From JAISFI01 sp031552425 (GTDB lineage: Bacteria > Bacteroidota > Bacteroidia > Bacteroidales > Azobacteroidaceae), in assembly GCA_031552425.1 (NCBI GenBank), contig JAVBMM010000100.1, positions 1 to 45,234 of the forward strand: a DNA stretch of 45,234 bases. Direction: 5' to 3'. The notes under the pieces were generated by a model. That model had not been told where the DNA came from and searched no databases. It saw only the letters and a program-made list of their open reading frames with translations. Both the position numbers and the translations under genes were made by a program. Below are positions 25,597 to 33,388 of this stretch, piece by piece; position 1 is the stretch's first letter; each line of letters begins with the position of its first letter.

Positions 25597-27105
25597 ATGA
25601 AAAAAAGATGTGTATTAGTGGGATTTTTATCCCTTTCATTGGGCTTACTCTCTGCCCAAAATACCGTAGTGAATGATGCCTTGATCCGGGAAACGGTCAG
25701 GAAAAAGTCCAAAGAACTGGAGAAGGAAATGCAACTCAGCCCTTCCCAGAAAACCTCTGTATTAGAAGCAAGTGAAAAACGCAGTAAAGTGTTGGAAGAT
25801 GCCCTTAAAGAAGCAAAAAACCCGCTGTTGATAGCAGAACAACAGTACCAGGCCGACAAGGATTACGACAAGCAATTGTCCAAAACCTTGAATACACAAC
25901 AGTACGATTACTACCTGATGTCTACACAGCTTTACGTAGCTGCAGCCCAAGCTAAAAAGGAATTGGGTAAGGTTATTCCCGAAAGGACAAGTGGAAATCT
26001 GAAAACCTGTTACAGTCAGTCTTTCGATTATTTTTTAGATCAGGCCCTGATCCGTGTCAAATACGCCGGTGATGAAGACAAGATACAAGCAGAGTTGACA
26101 AAGACACGCGCTCACAAACCAGCCATCCTTCAACTCTCACAGGCTGAAAGACGGATAGAGAAGATTGAAACGATAGTACCTTTGACGGCAGAACAACGCT
26201 CAAATCTTTACAAGAAATTTGAGGTACTCCTGGCCAATAAATACGCGGTAGAAAAGATGCCTTCCGGAAAAGAAAAAACTTTAAAACAAAAGGAGATAGA
26301 AGATAACTGTAATGAAGCAATGTATACCGTGCTTTCTGAAGAACAATCGAAAAAGTACATCATAAGTAATAAGCTTTCTTCTTCCAAAAATCAAGCCATG
26401 CGTGCATTGGAAGAAGCTGCCGCCGACAATCCGGACATGGATGTAATGCGCTATTATGACGAAGTGCTGAATTATTTCAACGAGAAAAACTATTTCCTTA
26501 CGCGCTACGAAAATGATCCGGTAACAAGGAAAGAGAAATACCGCGAATGGGTAAAACGAGAGCCTTATATACTGGGTATGAAAGAAATTAACAATCAAGC
26601 CAAACAGCGTGCCAAGCAAGTATATGACCTGGTGGGGGTAAGTGATACGGAAAAAATACAGGTATTGGCTTTAGCCAAAGAATGCGAGATCAAACTGAGC
26701 GAAACCCGTAAAGCCAGCGGAGATGACCCCATAAAGAAAAAGAAACTGCAAGACCCTGTTAAAGATGTTTATCAAACAGCTTTGCTCAAAATTCTGGGAG
26801 AAAGCCGTTCGGAAGCCTATCTGGGCAATGAAGTTCTTTCCGATGCACAATCTTTTACCAATGAATACAAGAAGGTGTTGAAAGAAAAAGGGCGTTATTC
26901 AGATGAAAAGATTGCTGCCCTGTCCGAAGAAATGTCTACTTATGTATTGAAGGAACATATTTTGACCCAACGCTACAAATATAATCCGGAAAAGAAAGAG
27001 AAAGAATTAGCTAAGATGAAAACACAAATACCTGCTTCGGTGAAATATGCCCGCTCGTTAAGGAGCAAAACCAAAAGTGCGTATCAAGGTACTTATCAAT
27101 GGTAA
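25597..27105 (+). CDS. Secreted helical repeat protein with Spy/LTxxQ-like units
   Basis: The protein has 502 residues with a signal peptide (cleavage near LLSAQN, about residue 20). The rest is highly charged and helical, with recurring units of an L(S/T)..Q/EK start and a later Y.. stop: LSPSQKTSVLEASEKRSKVLEDALKEAK...LNTQQYDYYL; LTAEQRSNLYKKFEVLLANKYAVEK...LSEEQSKKYI; VSDTEKIQVLALAKECEIKLSE...GESRSEAYL; YSDEKIAALSEEM. This resembles repeats of the Spy/CpxP LTxxQ helical hairpin, known for metal sensing and chaperoning in the periplasm. The match is one of pattern and no function is proven. It lies in line with the transglutaminase-like and Sel1 genes, with gaps of 62 and 24 bases. Confidence 0.6.
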   Translation: MKKRCVLVGFLSLSLGLLSAQNTVVNDALIRETVRKKSKELEKEMQLSPSQKTSVLEASEKRSKVLEDALKEAKNPLLIAEQQYQADKDYDKQLSKTLNTQQYDYYLMSTQLYVAAAQAKKELGKVIPERTSGNLKTCYSQSFDYFLDQALIRVKYAGDEDKIQAELTKTRAHKPAILQLSQAERRIEKIETIVPLTAEQRSNLYKKFEVLLANKYAVEKMPSGKEKTLKQKEIEDNCNEAMYTVLSEEQSKKYIISNKLSSSKNQAMRALEEAAADNPDMDVMRYYDEVLNYFNEKNYFLTRYENDPVTRKEKYREWVKREPYILGMKEINNQAKQRAKQVYDLVGVSDTEKIQVLALAKECEIKLSETRKASGDDPIKKKKLQDPVKDVYQTALLKILGESRSEAYLGNEVLSDAQSFTNEYKKVLKEKGRYSDEKIAALSEEMSTYVLKEHILTQRYKYNPEKKEKELAKMKTQIPASVKYARSLRSKTKSAYQGTYQW

Positions 27106-27129
27106 ATAAATAAACAAAATAAATACAAT

Positions 27130-28521
27130 ATGAAACGAATATATTTTATTTTTTGCCTGTTATTAAGCACGCAAATGATCAAGGCGCAAACTGCCGGGGA
27201 TACGATATCGCCCGATGTTTGCAAAAAACTGGAAGAGGCTTATGTGTACATGAAAAATGATAGCCTGCAAAATTATGGCAAGGCTTTTAAGATGTTAGCC
27301 AGTATAGCAAAGGAATGTCCTGATGCGAGGAATACCATGGGTGTAATGAGAATGAATGGTTGGGGAGTGAAACAGAACGATACTCTTGCTTTCAGGCATT
27401 TTCGTTTAGCAGCGGCACGAGGAAGCGCTAAGGCCTACTACAATGTAGCCATGTGTTACAAAGATGGTGTTGGTGTAGAGCAAAATTTCAAAAGAGCTTA
27501 TACCTCTTTTTATCAGGCAGTTAAAAAAGGAAATGTCAGAGGGTACTACGGATTAGGTTATATGTATTACAAAGGATTTGGTGTAAAACAATCATATACA
27601 AAAGCAGTTTCCATTTTTAGGAAAGGAGTAAAAAAAGGCAGTCCTGCCTGCGCTTATTTTTTAGGACTTTGTTATTTAGATGGTTCAGGGGTAGAAGCCA
27701 ATCCTGAATATGCGAAAAAACTTTTTAAATATGCAGCAGACAAGAAACATCCATATGCAGAAGCTATCCTGACAAAGGAGGAAACTACTGCCGGGCTACG
27801 CTCTGCAAAAACATCCTGGATAAAAGGCTCTTTAGCAGATGTAACTCCCGTAAAGGATTATAAGAAAACAAAAAACCTGAAACCTTTTGAAGGTGTTTGG
27901 AAAGGAACTTCTTACATATTAGACTGGTCGGGAAAAAATATATTGGGAGGTTATTCATTGGAGTTGAGATTAATATGTAATGAAAACAGGGTTTTTGGAG
28001 AATGGATACAAAACGACACATTACGTTCGGAAATAGAAGGCGAGTTGCGGGATTCTGTCGTTATTTTCTATGAAACTAAACTGCCCCGGCTATCCGGTAA
28101 AAAACCTTTAGTGATGCAGGAAGCAACATTCAAATTAAATAAAGATGGGGGAACTGACTATCTGTCGGGAAATATATCTTTATATTCCCAAGAAAAGAGA
28201 GAACCCTATCGTCCGCAAACCATCTTGTTGGAAAGACAATCGGAAATATCCCTTCCGGTACGAGAAACTTTGTTTGAAGTATTTCCTAATCCCTTCAGTT
28301 CAGATGTTCGTTTAAAGTACCAATTAGATAATGATAAGGTGTTCAGTGTTACTGTATATACTTCTTCCGGACAAATGTTGTGGCAACTTCCAGAACAAAG
28401 CTATAGCGGTACGGGAGAAATATACATCAAAGCATTGCAGCAAAATATTCCGGGTTCTTATATCCTAAAAGTGACGCAAGGGAAACAAGAATTATACCAT
28501 ACAATCTTGATTAAAAAATAA
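27130..28521 (+). CDS. Sel1-repeat protein with type IX secretion sorting domain
   Basis: The protein has 463 residues with a signal peptide (MKRIYFIFCLLLSTQMIKAQ). Residues about 55-205 hold four Sel1 units (GVMRMNGWGVKQNDTLAFRHFRLAAARGSAKAYYNVAMCYKDGVGVEQNFKRAY..., GYMYYKGFGVKQSYTKAVSIFRKG, GLCYLDGSGVEANPEYAKKLFKYAA). A beta-rich middle region (FEGVWKGTSYIL...) follows. The last 80 residues form a Por-type sorting domain (FEVFPNPFSSDVRLKYQL, SVTVYTSSGQMLWQ, IPGSYILKVTQGKQELYHTILIKK). The protein is therefore expected to cross the outer membrane through the type IX system and be displayed or released. Sel1 repeats bind protein partners. It precedes the HExxH gene by 4 bases, which supports co-transcription. 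Confidence 0.85.
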   Translation: MKRIYFIFCLLLSTQMIKAQTAGDTISPDVCKKLEEAYVYMKNDSLQNYGKAFKMLASIAKECPDARNTMGVMRMNGWGVKQNDTLAFRHFRLAAARGSAKAYYNVAMCYKDGVGVEQNFKRAYTSFYQAVKKGNVRGYYGLGYMYYKGFGVKQSYTKAVSIFRKGVKKGSPACAYFLGLCYLDGSGVEANPEYAKKLFKYAADKKHPYAEAILTKEETTAGLRSAKTSWIKGSLADVTPVKDYKKTKNLKPFEGVWKGTSYILDWSGKNILGGYSLELRLICNENRVFGEWIQNDTLRSEIEGELRDSVVIFYETKLPRLSGKKPLVMQEATFKLNKDGGTDYLSGNISLYSQEKREPYRPQTILLERQSEISLPVRETLFEVFPNPFSSDVRLKYQLDNDKVFSVTVYTSSGQMLWQLPEQSYSGTGEIYIKALQQNIPGSYILKVTQGKQELYHTILIKK

Positions 28522-28525
28522 AGCC

Positions 28526-29779
28526 ATGAATACAATAATCAGAAAAATATGCCTAATTTTGTTGCTAAGTAGCGGAATAGGACTGTATACGGAAAATGGT
28601 ACTTTTTCTTGTGTGAATATGACTATGGCATCATTTGAAATGGATCCTCGTGAAAGTGGCCAGCCAGAAAATCCAATAAGTTATGAAATAGAAGATGAAC
28701 ATGATCCTTATGAGCCGGATCCTCTTGAACCTGGTCCAATTCCTACAGTAGATGCTCCGGATTCAGAACTTCCTGAAGATCCTCAAATAGAAGACCCCAA
28801 TGCGAAAGATCCCAATGACGAAGAATATGATGGAGAGGGAAACGGTGAAGGAGGAGATGATGATGATGATGATGATAAAGATAAAGACCCTTGTGAAACC
28901 GGAGATGCTGACCCCTGTGAATGTGGAGATGCAGACCCCTGTGAGTGTGGAGATGCAGATCCCTGCGAATGTGGAGAAGGTGATCCCTGTGAGTGTGGAG
29001 ATGCAGATCCTTGTCTGTGTGGAGATGTAAATCCTTGCGAATGTGAGGATGCAGACCCCTGCGAGTGCGGAGGGGATTGTGAAGGCGATGAGCCACCTTG
29101 TGAAACAGGTGATTGTGGTGGCCCTCCTCAAATAATACCTAAAGCTCAAAAAATTTTCAGGAATCCAAATATGACTGTTGCTAATTGGGAAAAACTGAAC
29201 AAAGTACTTGATAAAATGATGAAAGATTGTTTGGGAGAAGCATTATATAATGCTTTATTAGGAAAATTAAATGGCAAAACATTGTTTTTCAACTATACGC
29301 CTTCCGGATATACAGGCCCTAATGCTTCAGGTTATTTTGAAGTAGATGGAGGTAGGATTACTATAGAGGAAATGGATGATAAAACATTGTTTCACGAAAT
29401 GTTCCATGCCTTTCAGGCCTACGGGGAAACCTTGGAGACATGGAATGATTCTTCTTTAAATCAGGAAATTGAGGCATGGTTTGCCCAATACCGGTATATC
29501 AGCCAATCTTCTGGCTATGGTGAATCCGGAGATCGATGGGAGAAATTTTATAATAAAGATGAAATAGGGATTACTGTGTCTGGTTTAAATTCTTTTTTTG
29601 ATGTAAATGGAGATTTAGTATCAGGAGTAACAATAGGGAAAGTAAATAATTATTTATCTCAAGAAACCCTGCCTGCTTTTAGAAATCACCCAGGTTATGC
29701 GAATAAAGCATTTGACGATACCAGAAGTTTTTCCAATAATTTAAAAGATTTTCAAGAATTATCTAAAAATTGCGAATAA
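28526..29779 (+). CDS. Secreted HExxH metallopeptidase-like protein with acidic Cys-rich repeats
   Basis: The protein has 417 residues. An N-terminal hydrophobic stretch (RKICLILLLSSGIGLYT) is likely a signal peptide. A Pro/Asp/Glu-rich segment (about 40-112) and a poly-Asp run lead into eight 8-residue units with consensus DPCECGDA (residues 121-184). A Cys-rich tail (GGDCEGDEPPCETGDCGG) follows. The C-terminal domain (about 210-417) has KTLFHEMFHAFQAYGE with His290-Glu291-x-x-His294. Twenty to twenty-two residues further is NQEIEAWFAQYRYIS, whose Glu314 or Glu316 fits the third ligand of a gluzincin-type zinc peptidase. I know no named family with this architecture. The stop overlaps the next start by one base. 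No sorting domain is visible at the C-terminus. Confidence 0.75.
   Translation: MNTIIRKICLILLLSSGIGLYTENGTFSCVNMTMASFEMDPRESGQPENPISYEIEDEHDPYEPDPLEPGPIPTVDAPDSELPEDPQIEDPNAKDPNDEEYDGEGNGEGGDDDDDDDKDKDPCETGDADPCECGDADPCECGDADPCECGEGDPCECGDADPCLCGDVNPCECEDADPCECGGDCEGDEPPCETGDCGGPPQIIPKAQKIFRNPNMTVANWEKLNKVLDKMMKDCLGEALYNALLGKLNGKTLFFNYTPSGYTGPNASGYFEVDGGRITIEEMDDKTLFHEMFHAFQAYGETLETWNDSSLNQEIEAWFAQYRYISQSSGYGESGDRWEKFYNKDEIGITVSGLNSFFDVNGDLVSGVTIGKVNNYLSQETLPAFRNHPGYANKAFDDTRSFSNNLKDFQELSKNCE
28886..29077 (+). repeat. Eight tandem 24-bp repeats coding for DPCECGDA units
   Basis: The 192-bp array lies inside the HExxH gene; the typical unit is GACCCCTGTGAATGTGGAGA followed by TGCA. Units vary at synonymous sites and at a few residues (CET, CLC, GDV, CEC-EDA), while the Cys at position 3 is kept in all eight. 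The period is a multiple of three, so copy-number changes would stay in frame. It creates long, meaningless open frames on the minus strand. Confidence 0.95.
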
Positions 29780-30336
29780 TGAAACCAATAAAAATTTTAT
29801 CAGTACTTGTTGTTTTATTGTTATGCACAATAAATGCAATATCACAAACATTTTATTATAATGTACCAAAAACTTTTTATGAAAGTGGTTATACATATCA
29901 ATGTGATGAAAAAAGTTCAAGTTTTATGATTCTTTATAATAAAACTAACCGATTTACTTATACTAAATGGACTTACAGGGATGGTTCTCCTATAGGGGCT
30001 GAGATCAGGAAAGAGTACTATACAGTAGATTTAGTGGAAGATGAGACTTGGACAAAGCCCAAATGTGATTCGATTGTAAATGGCGCATTTTCTGAGGAAG
30101 AAAAAGCACGTGTAAAAGATTACTTTTTTATGGTTCGTATGACTATTGATACCGATACGGGAAGAGTGATAGAAGTGGATTTTTCATTTATCAACATACA
30201 TCCTTTTGGAACTATTCCGGTATCTGTTTACAGGAAAATTGAATTGGATTTAAAAAACAATATCTGGTTTACTTTAACTGCTGATGGAAGAAAACTTAAC
30301 TTTACAAGGATTGGTTGGATGCATAAAGTAAAATGA
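29779..30336 (+). CDS. Small secreted protein, paralogue 1
   Basis: The ATG at 29779 overlaps the HExxH stop (TAATG) and gives 185 residues. An earlier TTG at 29770 is not used in my call. The signal peptide is MKPIKILSVLVVLLLCTINAISQ. The mature part has paired motifs YYNVPKTF, YTYQCDE, ILYNKTNRFTYTKW, CDSIVNGAF, MTIDTDTGRVIEVDFSF, GTIPVSVYRKIELDL and GWMHKVK. From memory it looks like one of the DUF-type secreted families found in tandem in gut Bacteroidales (DUF5043-like), but I cannot verify that. It is almost identical to the next gene in residues 56-185. Its role is unknown; it could act with or protect against the upstream HExxH protein. Confidence 0.7.
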   Translation: MKPIKILSVLVVLLLCTINAISQTFYYNVPKTFYESGYTYQCDEKSSSFMILYNKTNRFTYTKWTYRDGSPIGAEIRKEYYTVDLVEDETWTKPKCDSIVNGAFSEEEKARVKDYFFMVRMTIDTDTGRVIEVDFSFINIHPFGTIPVSVYRKIELDLKNNIWFTLTADGRKLNFTRIGWMHKVK

Positions 30337-30376
30337 TCTCATTATTGCAAATGACATTTTAAGTAAAAAGGTCATG

Positions 30377-30409
30377 ATTCGGTATAGGGTTTCAAACCCT
30401 ATGCCGAAT
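30377..30409 (+). promoter_or_regulatory. Long inverted repeat in the gap (copy 1)
   Basis: ATTCGGTATAGGGTTT pairs with AAACCCTATGCCGAAT with one G-U and almost no loop. The second copy is at 31042-31074. There is no clear T run after it, so it may be an attenuator, an RNA-stability element or a cruciform rather than a terminator. Confidence 0.6.
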
Positions 30410-30443
30410 TGATTTATTCTCTTACGAAGTTAGAGGTGTATTT

Positions 30444-31001
30444 ATGAAACCATTAAAATTTTTATCAGTCTTTGCTGTTTTATTGTTAAGTACAATAAAT
30501 GCAATATCACAAACATATTATTATAATGTACCAAAAACTTTTCAGGGAAATGTGTATACTTATCAGTGCGATGAAGAAAGTCCCAATGCTGTGATTCTTT
30601 ATAATAAAGCCAACAGGTTTACTTATACTAAATGGACTTACAGGGATGGTTCTCCTATAGGGAGTGAGATCCGGAAAGAATATTATACCGTGGATTTAGT
30701 GGAAGATGAGACTTGGACAAAGCCCAAATGTGATTCGATTGTAAATGGCGCATTTTCTGCGGAAGAAAAAGCACGTGTAAAAGATTACTTTTTTATGGTT
30801 CGTATGACTATTGATACCGATACGGGAAGAGTGATAGAAGTGGATTTTTCATTTATCAACATGCATCCTTTTGGAACCATTCCGATATCTGTTTACAGGA
30901 AAATTGAATTGGATTTAAAAAACAATATCTGGTTTACTTTAACTGCTGATGGAAGAAAACTTAACTTTACAAGGATTGGTTGGATGCATAAAGTAAAATG
31001 A
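30444..31001 (+). CDS. Small secreted protein, paralogue 2
   Basis: The protein has 185 residues with a signal peptide (MKPLKFLSVFAVLLLSTINAISQ). It is the second copy in the 665-bp tandem duplication. From residue 56 on it differs from paralogue 1 at only four positions (A/S, E/A, I/M, V/I). The first 55 residues carry about fifteen changes, including a block of four consecutive changes (YESG against QGNV). The uneven divergence suggests homogenisation of the 3' part or diversifying change near the N-terminus. The function is unknown. Confidence 0.7.
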   Translation: MKPLKFLSVFAVLLLSTINAISQTYYYNVPKTFQGNVYTYQCDEESPNAVILYNKANRFTYTKWTYRDGSPIGSEIRKEYYTVDLVEDETWTKPKCDSIVNGAFSAEEKARVKDYFFMVRMTIDTDTGRVIEVDFSFINMHPFGTIPISVYRKIELDLKNNIWFTLTADGRKLNFTRIGWMHKVK

Positions 31002-31041
31002 TCTCATTATTGCAAATGCCATTTTAAGTGAAAAGGTCATG

Positions 31042-31074
31042 ATTCGGTGTAGGGTTTCAAGCCCTATGCCGAAT
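31042..31074 (+). promoter_or_regulatory. Long inverted repeat in the gap (copy 2)
   Basis: It corresponds to 30377-30409 shifted by 665 bases. The differences from copy 1 (GTAGGG, AAGCCC) are G-U compatible, so the 16-bp stem is kept as RNA on the + strand. Confidence 0.6.
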
Positions 31075-31108
31075 TGATTTATTCTCTTAAGAAGTTAGAG
31101 GTGTATTT

Positions 31109-31561
31109 ATGAAACCAATAAAGCAATTAGTATTAAAGGTATGTTATTTAATCCTTTTATCTTTCATGTTAATGAATTATTCATTTGGGCAATCGAACAA
31201 TTTTACCCAACAAGCGCTTATGAATAAAAAGTGGAAATACAATATATCCAGTGATTCTTATCGAATTTACTCTACATATACAGCAACAGAGGAAGAGCAT
31301 TCTCTTATTTATGAAAATGATTCGATTAAAACGACTTCTTTATATTATTTATCTGATAATATAGATACAACATTTAATTTTCAACAAGTCGGTAAAAATA
31401 AAACCGGGAAATATATCATGATGTATCGTGAAGAAACATTGGAATCCACTGGTGAAGTTCTAATATTTTTTGATCAGTTTGAAATAGTGGAATTAAACGA
31501 TTCCATATTAAGTCTAAAAAATGTGAAAAACAGATTGCTTATACCTTATACAAAAGAGTAG
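31109..31561 (+). CDS. Small secreted protein with lipocalin-like pattern
   Basis: The protein has 150 residues. The signal peptide MKPIKQLVLKVCYLILLSFMLMNYSFGQ begins with the same codons as the two preceding paralogues. The mature protein (ALMNKKWKYNISSDSYRIYSTYTATEEEHSLIYENDSI..., TGKYIMMYREETLESTGEVLIFFDQFEIVELNDSILSL) has an N-terminal KW motif and alternating strands like small lipocalin-type proteins (DUF4488/lipocalin-5-like), but I am not sure of a family. It is not a copy of the neighbours beyond the first few residues. Its function is unknown. Confidence 0.6.
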   Translation: MKPIKQLVLKVCYLILLSFMLMNYSFGQSNNFTQQALMNKKWKYNISSDSYRIYSTYTATEEEHSLIYENDSIKTTSLYYLSDNIDTTFNFQQVGKNKTGKYIMMYREETLESTGEVLIFFDQFEIVELNDSILSLKNVKNRLLIPYTKE

Positions 31562-31715
31562 ATCTGAGTATTTTGTAAAATTGACCTGTCATTTGACTCC
31601 TGTTCCTAAAAAATCGGAGTCGGATGAAATAAAATAAATTACAAAAAAGGATTTTGTCAGGTATTACTTTTAAAAAGAAGTAAAACGTTTCTTAGAATAA
31701 TTGTAAAATAGCTCG

Positions 31716-31758
31716 CAGATTACACAGAATAAACAAGTAGCAAATTCTGTGTAGTCTG
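31716..31758. promoter_or_regulatory. Inverted repeat of the ACACAGA type
   Basis: CAGATTACACAGAAT (31716-31730) pairs with ATTCTGTGTAGTCTG (31744-31758) over 15 bp with one G-U. Such CACAGATTACACAGA repeats are common between Bacteroidales genes. It lies 29 bases before the next start. Confidence 0.6.
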
Positions 31759-31786
31759 TGTGCTTGTTCCTGGAAAGATAAAAATA

Positions 31787-32335
31787 ATGAAACTAATAAA
31801 AAGACTATCAGTACTTGTTGTTTTATTGCTATGTGCAATAAATGCAATATCACAAACGTATTATTATTACAACACGACAAAAACATTCAACGAAAACGGT
31901 TATAGGTATCAATGCGATAAACCGGATTATGGCCTTGTGACATTATATAACAAAGATAATGTGTATACTTATTTACACTATGAATATAAAGATGGAAGCC
32001 CTTTAGAAAATACGGACACATTAGGCTCTTTATTTGAAAATGATAACTGGACAAAACAAAAATGTGACTCAATTGTGAATAATGCTTTTTCTCCTCCTGA
32101 AAAGCAACGAGTAAAGGGGAAAAAACTTGATGTGACTCTAACAATAGATTCTTCCACTGGAAAAGTTATAGAAGTAGATTTTTGTTTTTTTTACAGTGAT
32201 TTAATGGGTACCATTCCTGTATCTACTTACCGTAAAATAGAATTGGAATTGAAAGAAAAAATTTGGTTTACGCTTACAGAAACAGGAAAAAAACTGACAT
32301 TTGTTCAAAGGGGCTGGATGCATACAGTAGAATAA
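31787..32335 (+). CDS. Small secreted protein, paralogue 3
   Basis: The start ATG 31787 gives 182 residues; the in-frame TTG at 31760 lies in the inverted repeat and is rejected. It has a signal peptide (MKLIKRLSVLVVLLLCAINAISQ). The mature part aligns clearly with paralogues 1 and 2: TKTFNENGYRYQCDKPDYGLVTLYNKDNVYTYLHYEYKDGSPLENT, CDSIVNNAFSPPEKQRVKG, LTIDSSTGKVIEVDF, GTIPVSTYRKIELELKEKIWFTLTETGKKLTF and GWMHTVE. It is a diverged third member, probably derived from an older duplication. The function is unknown. Confidence 0.7.
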   Translation: MKLIKRLSVLVVLLLCAINAISQTYYYYNTTKTFNENGYRYQCDKPDYGLVTLYNKDNVYTYLHYEYKDGSPLENTDTLGSLFENDNWTKQKCDSIVNNAFSPPEKQRVKGKKLDVTLTIDSSTGKVIEVDFCFFYSDLMGTIPVSTYRKIELELKEKIWFTLTETGKKLTFVQRGWMHTVE

Positions 32336-32343
32336 ATACTTGA

Positions 32344-32390
32344 AGCACACAGATTATATGGAATAAAGAAATTTTTGTAGTCTGTGTGCT
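32344..32390. promoter_or_regulatory. Inverted repeat between paralogue 3 and the small membrane protein
   Basis: AGCACACAGATTAT (32344-32357) pairs with GTAGTCTGTGTGCT (32377-32390) over 14 bp. The same CACAGA/TCTGTG core is used as in the previous gap. It can form a large stem-loop; there is no long T run. Confidence 0.6.
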
Positions 32391-32415
32391 GTTTTTGGTA
32401 AGAATATAATAAAAA

Positions 32416-32808
32416 ATGAGACGGGACCATCATATTAAGTTAAGCAAAAAAAGTATTATTTTAATCATTCTTTGGTTTGTTTTTGGAGCAATGGTAGTTT
32501 TCTATGGTTCCTATATAGAATATAAAAACCGGAATGAAAAGTATCACAGGGTAAGGAAAGAAGAACCAATCAATGGAGTGATACAGGATTATATTTTTAA
32601 TAATGGCGTAATGTACTTAACTTTAAGTGATTCTATGCATATTCAAATATGGTCATTTTTTAAAAATAAAATTTATATGTGTTCCTTTATTCAACAAGGA
32701 GATTCTGTGGTAAGGCATTCTTATTCGGATAAAATATATGTATTCCGGAATAATAAACAGCATTACTTTGTTGCCGATGTTGATAATGCCTGGGAAATTT
32801 CAGAATAA
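32416..32808 (+). CDS. Small single-pass membrane protein, copy 1
   Basis: The protein has 130 residues. A basic N-terminus (MRRDHHIKLSKKS) precedes a transmembrane helix at residues 13-33 (IILIILWFVFGAMVVFYG). An extracytoplasmic domain of about 95 residues follows (INGVIQDYIFNNGVMYLTLSDSMHIQIWSF, SVVRHSYSDKIYVFRNNKQHYFVAD). It has no named family that I recognise. The next gene is a copy 468 bases further on. A small membrane-anchored periplasmic domain next to a secreted enzyme is compatible with an immunity or partner role, but nothing in the sequence proves it. Confidence 0.65.
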   Translation: MRRDHHIKLSKKSIILIILWFVFGAMVVFYGSYIEYKNRNEKYHRVRKEEPINGVIQDYIFNNGVMYLTLSDSMHIQIWSFFKNKIYMCSFIQQGDSVVRHSYSDKIYVFRNNKQHYFVADVDNAWEISE

Positions 32809-32823
32809 CTTTAAAACAGGATT

Positions 32824-32862
32824 AGAATACACAGTCAGCCGTTGGGTTGTGCTGTGTATTCT
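32824..32862. promoter_or_regulatory. Inverted repeat between the two membrane-protein copies
   Basis: AGAATACACAG (32824-32834) pairs with CTGTGTATTCT (32852-32862) over 11 perfect bp, followed by TTCATTG. It may serve as a weak terminator or processing site. Confidence 0.6.
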
Positions 32863-32883
32863 TTCATTGAAATATAATAAATA

Positions 32884-33288
32884 ATGAGACGAGACCATCA
32901 TATAAAGTTAAGCAAAAAAAGTATTATTTTAATCATTCTTTGGTTTGCTTTTGGAGCAATGGTAGTTATTTATAGTATCCATATACAATATAAAAATTGG
33001 AATGAAAAGTATCATAAAGTAAGGAAAGAGGAAGCAATCAATGGAGTGGTACAGGATTGTATTTTGAATAAAGGCGTAATGGGATTAATCTTAAGTGATT
33101 CTCTGCATATTCAATTACGTAGATGTTTTGAAAATAAAGAATATAAAATCAATTTATTATATTTCTTTGTTCAACAAGAAGATTCACTGGTAAGGCATGC
33201 TTATTCGGATACAATATATGTATTCCGGAATAATAAACAGTATTACTTTGTTGCTAATGTTGATAATGACTGGGAAGTTTCGGAATAA
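32884..33288 (+). CDS. Small single-pass membrane protein, copy 2
   Basis: The protein has 134 residues. The first 20 residues are identical to copy 1, and the C-terminal third is very similar (RHAYSDTIYVFRNNKQYYFVANVDN). The middle differs more (IWSFFKNKIYMCSF against LRRCFENKEYKINLLYFF) and is four residues longer. The start-to-start distance is 468 bases and the flanking gap sequence is also shared, so this is a second tandem duplication in the array. The function is unknown. Confidence 0.65.
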   Translation: MRRDHHIKLSKKSIILIILWFAFGAMVVIYSIHIQYKNWNEKYHKVRKEEAINGVVQDCILNKGVMGLILSDSLHIQLRRCFENKEYKINLLYFFVQQEDSLVRHAYSDTIYVFRNNKQYYFVANVDNDWEVSE

Positions 33289-33316
33289 CTGTTCTTATTC
33301 CCATTAGAGCAGGATT

Positions 33317-33355
33317 AGAATACACAGTCAGCCGTCGGGTCGGGTTGTGTATTCT
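33317..33355. promoter_or_regulatory. Inverted repeat after membrane-protein copy 2
   Basis: AGAATACACA (33317-33326) pairs with TGTGTATTCT (33346-33355), followed by TTTCA. It is the counterpart of the element at 32824-32862, with a changed loop. Confidence 0.6.
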
Positions 33356-33388
33356 TTTCAAAAAGACACAAAGAAATAAATTATTAAA

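Larger units (their letters stand above)
29779..31108 (+). repeat. 665-bp tandem duplication
   Basis: The start codons at 29779, 30444 and 31109 are exactly 665 bases apart. The unit consists of one 558-bp gene plus a 107-base gap, and the two gaps (30337-30443 and 31002-31108) differ at only a few positions. The third start (31109) begins a different gene with the same first codons (MKPIK), so the duplication junction lies at or near the start codon. Confidence 0.9.

Noticed and set aside
28886..29077. Possible CRISPR array
   Set aside because: Units are contiguous without spacers, in frame inside a coding region, with no cas genes nearby.
28743..29149. Two long minus-strand ORFs rich in His/Leu/Ile over the Cys-repeat region
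   Set aside because: They are the antisense frames of the 24-bp tandem repeats; their length follows from the repeat period being a multiple of three.
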